The position numbers and the translations under genes were made by a program. From assembly GCA_040954595.2 (NCBI GenBank), contig CM082596.2, forward strand, positions 10,292,001 to 10,356,000: 64,000 bases of DNA. The letters are read 5' to 3'. Under the pieces are notes generated by a model that was given only the letters and a program-made list of their open reading frames with translations, did not search any database and had not been told where the DNA came from. Below are positions 60,363 to 64,000 of the stretch, piece after piece (the first letter of the stretch is position 1; each line of letters opens with the position of its first letter). This stretch comes from Balanoglossus misakiensis (Eukaryota; Hemichordata).

Positions 60363-61124
60363 TGTCAAATTCGACAATTTGTAAGTAATAGGACGGTCAT
60401 AGTTAAAGCATAATTTTCCATGATATCACATGTAATCATGACGCTTTAACTAGTCCAAATTTCTGATAATTATTATTGAGAAACATCAGTATTCATTTGT
60501 GAACAGTTGCTAAGGTGGACATTTCAGTCAATGTTTGTTGATTTTTCATTCAGCCATTTAACCCAAGACTTGCATCTAACAAGTCAGTCTTCAGTGTGTT
60601 TACTTGACTACTGGAGGACTACAAGTGGTAGAAAACATGGTGTATCACAGATTGTATGTGTAATGTGGATCGTCGCTACATCGTTCATCTATACAGGACT
60701 CCATCCCATATTGTGGTTGAATCATGATTGTTTACTATGAATGTTATATACAGCTAAGTGACACTTACCATTGTTTAGACAATATGCAATAGACAATAAA
60801 CTATAGTGATATTGTGAATATATTCATTTATGTAATATATTAAGTAACCCATTGTATTGTATGACCAATTGTATCAGCATACCTGTACCTGCTAAATTGG
60901 TTAGGACAGAGACATTTGATATTGTGCATATTGTGCACAAAAATTATATTCCTAGTATTATCTTTATATTATTTAATTGATTTAAATTAAATCAACTGTA
61001 TTATTGTATCCGCACTGGTTTGTGTAGTTTCTCCCCATACCTTATCCACGGATGTTTACTCCTTGGCACTGAGAGCTGCTCAATATTTATCCTGGAATCA
61101 GAGGGGTGCCCTCCACCTCTGACA
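60363..61124 (+). repeat. 5' LTR (right limit firm, left limit uncertain)
   Basis: The right end CTCTGACA is followed by TT and the primer site, the usual layout. AATAAA at 60795-60800 fits a poly(A) signal. With only one LTR in view the left end cannot be fixed. 60363 is the shortest of three candidates, and 59828 or 59906 would give about 1.2-1.3 kb. Confidence 0.6.
60795..60800 (+). promoter_or_regulatory. Poly(A) signal in the LTR
   Basis: AATAAA, about 325 bases before the LTR end. Confidence 0.35.
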
Positions 61125-61126
61125 TT

Positions 61127-61143
61127 TGGGGGCTCGTCCGGGA
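61127..61143 (+). other. Primer binding site for tRNA-Pro
   Basis: TGGGGGCTCGTCCGGGA is complementary to the 3' end of tRNA-Pro, 17 bases without mismatch, two bases after the LTR end. It defines the element strand and the LTR right limit. Confidence 0.9.
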
Positions 61144-61402
61144 GTTTTATCGTTTTGTTGTGCATTTGTTTGTATACTATCATAAATTGTTGCCATATAG
61201 TGGAGACCATGGTTTTGATAGGTAGAGATTCTGCAAATTGTGAAGACGGTGCTGGGTCTGTAGGCTGGTACTGTTACTGTATGTGTGCTTGTGGTTTCCT
61301 GCTATATAATATGGGCCGTGTTGGTTTGCGTCGTGCGTTTGGCTGTGTTGACTTGTGCTGAATGCCCTGTACTGCTAGGGGTTGTCAAACTGGGGGTTGT
61401 AA

Positions 61403-61789
61403 ATCGCGATACAGCAAAGCATATATGCAGAAAGAATATCTAAGATAGGGAGAAAATTTGGGTTGGAAGGGACTGCTTTAAAAGATTATGTTAGAGAGGA
61501 ACAAATTAGACAGAGGGATCTTAGGGCTACTGAGAGAGAGGAGCAGAGAGAAGATAATAGGCGGCGCGAGGAACATGAGAGAGAGATACTGAAAATGCAA
61601 ATTCACTTACAAGAATTAAAATTGAAAGGGGAAAATACAGAACAGCAGGTTACTGAAAATAATTTGGCCAAAGCGCGTGCTCCGAGACTACAGGGTTTAC
61701 GTGAGGATGTTGATGATATGGATGCGTACCTTCAACGTTTTCAGCGCTACGCCACTGCTCAGAAGTGGGAAAAAGATGACTGGGGGTGA
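61403..61789 (+). pseudogene. gag: gag N-terminal part, ends at a frame break
   Basis: The frame is open from 61403, after a TAA at 61400, to a TGA at 61787-61789. No in-frame ATG occurs before the coiled coil. The usual start is therefore lost, or lies in another frame (an ATG at 61425 is out of frame). The product has a FGLEGTALKDYVREEQ-type start, then a highly charged Glu/Arg coiled coil (roughly 61490-61630) that binds other Gag chains in related elements, then DMDAYLQRFQRYA, the beginning of the SCAN-like capsid region. The frame ends at a run of five G (61782-61786). The downstream frame, displaced by one base, continues the same domain, so one extra G is the likely lesion, or a sequencing error. 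Confidence 0.75.
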
Positions 61790-63235
61790 ATCTCAGTGCA
61801 TATTGTTACAAGGTAAGGATGTATCCACATACAACCAAATGCCTGCAGCGTCTGCAAATAATTATGATGAATTGAAACCAGAGTTATTGAGGGCTTACCA
61901 GTTAAGTGAGGAGAGTTTTCATGACAAGTTCCGTTCGTGTATGCCACATTATGATGAAAGTGCTCAAAAGTTTATGGACCGTATTGGTGACTATTTGGGC
62001 AGATGGGTAGAACTGGCTGGTACTCCAAAGACGTACAATGGGCTTACAGATCTGTTACTTCGAGAGCAGTTTATTGGAGTATGTTCCAGAGACATGGCAA
62101 TGTTCATTAGAGAGCGACGGCCAGAGAATGTCCAAGAGATGGTATCTACTGCCTCAAAATACTTAGATGCCCGAGGGTGGTGGAAACTGCCAAGTAATGC
62201 CAAGAATAATCCAAGGAGCCAGCCGACAGCAAATACCAAGCCTGCTGTATATCCAAATCAAGTAAATAAGTTTAATAACAAAACCAATGGTTCCCATGTT
62301 TTTAAAGGTACGTGCTTCGTATGTGGTAAAGGTGGTCATATGGCCAAAGATTGTAGAAGTAAGCCAAAGATGCATAAGACGGCGGTATTGTTAACTGAAG
62401 AAGATAGAAACTATCCACCTAAACAAGAATGTACACATTGGGGCAACCGTCAACAGCCCAGGGGACTAGACACTGGTTATGCATGTATGGTGGTAGCAAT
62501 GGAAATAGATAAAACAGATGCAACACTGAATAAGGAGTTCGTGTTACCATGTGGTCATAAGCTCCCAGTGATGAGTGCTGCTTGTAGTGCCCATGGAGTG
62601 AAGAAGATGCCGGTAATGAAGGGATTGGTCGATGGTAAGCTGGTTAGCGTTTTGCGTGATAGTGGGTGTAGTAGCGTGGTAGTTCGAAGAAGTCTGGTGT
62701 CAAGTAATCAGCTGACTGGTGAGTACAGGACGTGTGTTCTGATAGATGGGACTATTAGAAGAGTACCTGTAGCCTCTATAAAAGTTGATACCCCTTACTT
62801 TGTTGGTGATGTTACTGCACTGTGCATGATGAACCCTGTGTATGATTTAATACTGGGCAACATTGATGGTGTATCTGACCCTTCGAATCCTGATACTACA
62901 TGGCAGGAACCATTGCCGACATGTAGACTGTGTACAACTGTTGGACAGGTACCAGGTTTAGCAAATGCTGTGGAGACCAGAGCCCAGAAGATAGCCAACC
63001 AAAAACCAATCAGAGAGCTTAAAGTACCTAAAGCTGTTGGTGAAGTGGTGATGCCAGGGAAGCTTCAACAAGCTCAAGAAGAAGACTCCACTCTTGACAA
63101 ACTACGTGAGAAGGCAATTTTGGGTGACGAGAAAGTGACTAGGAATGGAGGTAGGTTGAAGTTCTTCATGAAAGATGGGATCCTGTACAGAGAGTTCAAT
63201 TCGCCAATGGTCCAATTTGGTGAAAAGCTGTTACA
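61785..63235 (+). pseudogene. gag-pol: gag-protease-integrase start, 3' truncated
   Basis: The region continues gag in a second frame and stays open to 63338. Numbering residues from 61677: a SCAN-like helical domain at about 84-165 (conserved LLLREQF and FIRERRPE), a CCHC knuckle with C213, C216, H221 and C226, and an aspartic protease at about 316-398 with catalytic D328-S329-G330 (DSG in place of DTG) and a DLILG flap-side motif at 390-394. Next come AVETRAQ (431-437) and an EEDSTLDKLRE...KDGILYREF segment (468-507), which in gypsy elements lies just ahead of the integrase zinc finger. The retroelement match fades after residue about 518, and the remaining residues come from inserted sequence. 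The H-H-C-C finger and D-D-E core are absent. Confidence 0.8.
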
Positions 63236-63283
63236 CACTGCGGGAAATACTAGAGCTATGTTGGGCAGTATTCCGCGAAGCGC

Positions 63284-63331
63284 GAGCTCCCATGTTCACC
63301 ATAGCAACGCATTGCCAAGATGGCGGCGCCC
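63284..63331 (+). promoter_or_regulatory. X-box-like and YY1-like motifs at an ORF start
   Basis: CCATAGCAAC (an RFX-type half site) is followed by CCAAGATGGCGGC, the YY1 consensus, whose ATG is the start codon of the next ORF. Such motifs are common at transcription and translation starts of animal housekeeping genes. The sequence is GC- and CpG-rich, unlike the retroelement before it. Confidence 0.45.
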
Positions 63332-63970
63332 GTGTTGATCGATGCCGAGAAAGTTATAAAACGCAAATTGCGAGAGGCAAAATCTGTGCTTAAACGTAAA
63401 AAATGCGTGTCGGACAATCTGTATATACACCCACTCTTTGATGAACTTGAGGATGTGACAACAAGGGCCATATTTCGAAACGACAAGCTGTCAAAGGACA
63501 AGATTCGTTGGCGTGACGTCGCCGTATTTCCCATGTTTCAGCGTGATATGACCTACTGGCAGAAGACCTTCTACGCTCGGCTGTCAACATCCCCGTCGTT
63601 AAGGTCACCATGGCAAAGCAGCTTTACACAACAAATGCCGAGGGAAGTATTTGATGTTTTTCATCAGTTTGCTACTCGGACCGGTTTTGGTATCGACGAG
63701 AAGACCTCCAGGGCTATCATAACCTTGACCTTCACAAGTTCCTCGAAGCTATTGTATGTGATACGGAAAGGTTATTGCTACGAGGGCGCTATCGGTCAGC
63801 ATACAGAGAATATCCTAGAGAAGAAAGTCCGTGGAAAGAGGGTAGCTGTTATATGCACACCTGAGAAGCCCTGTGTTGTGAAATATTTTATCAACAGGGA
63901 GACTGTTGCTGTTAGATTCAGCTTTGGTGCCTGGAACAAACATGGAATTCCATTACATCCAGAGAACTGA
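63320..63970 (+). CDS. Intact 216-codon ORF of unknown function
   Basis: It starts at a true ATG in strong context (CCAAGATGG) and ends TGA at 63968-63970, without introns. The N-terminus is strongly basic (Lys/Arg-rich over about residues 9-28). The middle is aromatic-rich (WRDVAVFPMFQRDMTYWQK), and the end contains paired Cys (VICTPEKPCVV) and FSFGAWNKHGIPLHPEN. I see no signal peptide, membrane segment, zinc knuckle or catalytic motif that I recognise. It uses a different frame from the retroelement and lies where the integrase core should be, so it came in by insertion or rearrangement. It may be a retrocopy of a host gene, the first exon of a host gene, or an ORF of another mobile element. 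The stop is only 30 bases from the window end, so the context downstream is unseen. Confidence 0.6.
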   Translation: MAAPVLIDAEKVIKRKLREAKSVLKRKKCVSDNLYIHPLFDELEDVTTRAIFRNDKLSKDKIRWRDVAVFPMFQRDMTYWQKTFYARLSTSPSLRSPWQSSFTQQMPREVFDVFHQFATRTGFGIDEKTSRAIITLTFTSSSKLLYVIRKGYCYEGAIGQHTENILEKKVRGKRVAVICTPEKPCVVKYFINRETVAVRFSFGAWNKHGIPLHPEN

Positions 63971-64000
63971 ACCCTATTGATTTTTCACACTGATTCAACC

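Larger units (their letters stand above)
59828..63235 (+). mobile_element. 5' part of a Gmr1-like Ty3/gypsy LTR retrotransposon
   Basis: Order seen: LTR ending CTCTGACA at 61124, primer binding site, Gag with coiled coil, SCAN-like region and CCHC knuckle, aspartic protease, then a segment of the type that precedes integrase. No reverse transcriptase lies between protease and this segment, which is the Gmr1-type arrangement. The element stops at about 63.23 kb in unrelated sequence. Integrase core, RT, RNase H and the 3' LTR are not in the window. The left LTR limit is uncertain: TGTCA at 59828, 59906 or 60363 would match the TGACA end. A frame break in gag and the lost 3' part make this copy defective. 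Confidence 0.8.

Noticed and set aside
61020-61361. 113-codon plus-strand ORF across the LTR end and primer site
   Set aside because: It overlaps the LTR/primer-site junction, which is non-coding leader in such elements.

Overview
The window is AT-rich metazoan DNA dominated by repeats. There is no operon structure, and transposons and long satellites occupy most of it. The best taxonomic clue is the retroelement at the right end. It has a SCAN-like Gag and an integrase-type segment directly after the protease, the order known from Gmr1-like Ty3/gypsy elements of deuterostomes. I therefore suggest, without proof, an invertebrate deuterostome (lancelet, hemichordate or echinoderm type). No complete host gene was identified with confidence.

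Left part (1-12.3 kb): a decayed piggyBac element with TTAA target duplications and matching inverted ends (372-1877), two foldback MITE-like elements (3.80-4.01 and 4.05-4.34 kb), a Q-rich CAA/CAG tract (3.0-3.3 kb), a TATA/Inr/E-box promoter-like block (5.50-5.62 kb), two copies of a dispersed repeat, a CpG-rich block (7.3-9.56 kb), and two coding-like segments on opposite strands (10.65-10.97 kb minus, 11.12-11.40 kb plus).

Middle part (12.3-34.3 kb): five copies of a 139-bp tandem repeat, then about 19 kb built from one dispersed element family. This family has a hairpin end and a GCAGCTTTAAT end. One internal segment of it has expanded into a 116-bp satellite of about 94 copies (14.95-25.88 kb). 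Head-to-tail copies of the element (28.14-32.30 kb) carry repeated nuclear-receptor-type DR1/DR4 motifs and CACGTG palindromes. Minisatellites follow.

Right part (35-64 kb): an 18-kb satellite with a monomer of about 192 bp and higher-order shifts of 374/388, 1916, 3636 and 5762 bp (35.02-53.13 kb). It is bracketed by diverged direct copies of one flanking sequence (34.08-34.34 and 54.28-54.57 kb). A single satellite monomer with the same array edge recurs at 57.13 kb. A tRNA-derived SINE (56.35-56.72 kb), a foldback element (56.79-57.13 kb) and a possible minus-strand exon (58.35-58.66 kb) come next. Last is the 5' half of an LTR retrotransposon (LTR end 61124, tRNA-Pro primer site 61127-61143, gag-protease-integrase start to about 63.23 kb). 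It is interrupted by unrelated sequence carrying an intact 216-codon ORF whose start codon sits in a YY1-like motif.

Most of the short open frames in the window are by-products of repeats and are not reported as genes.
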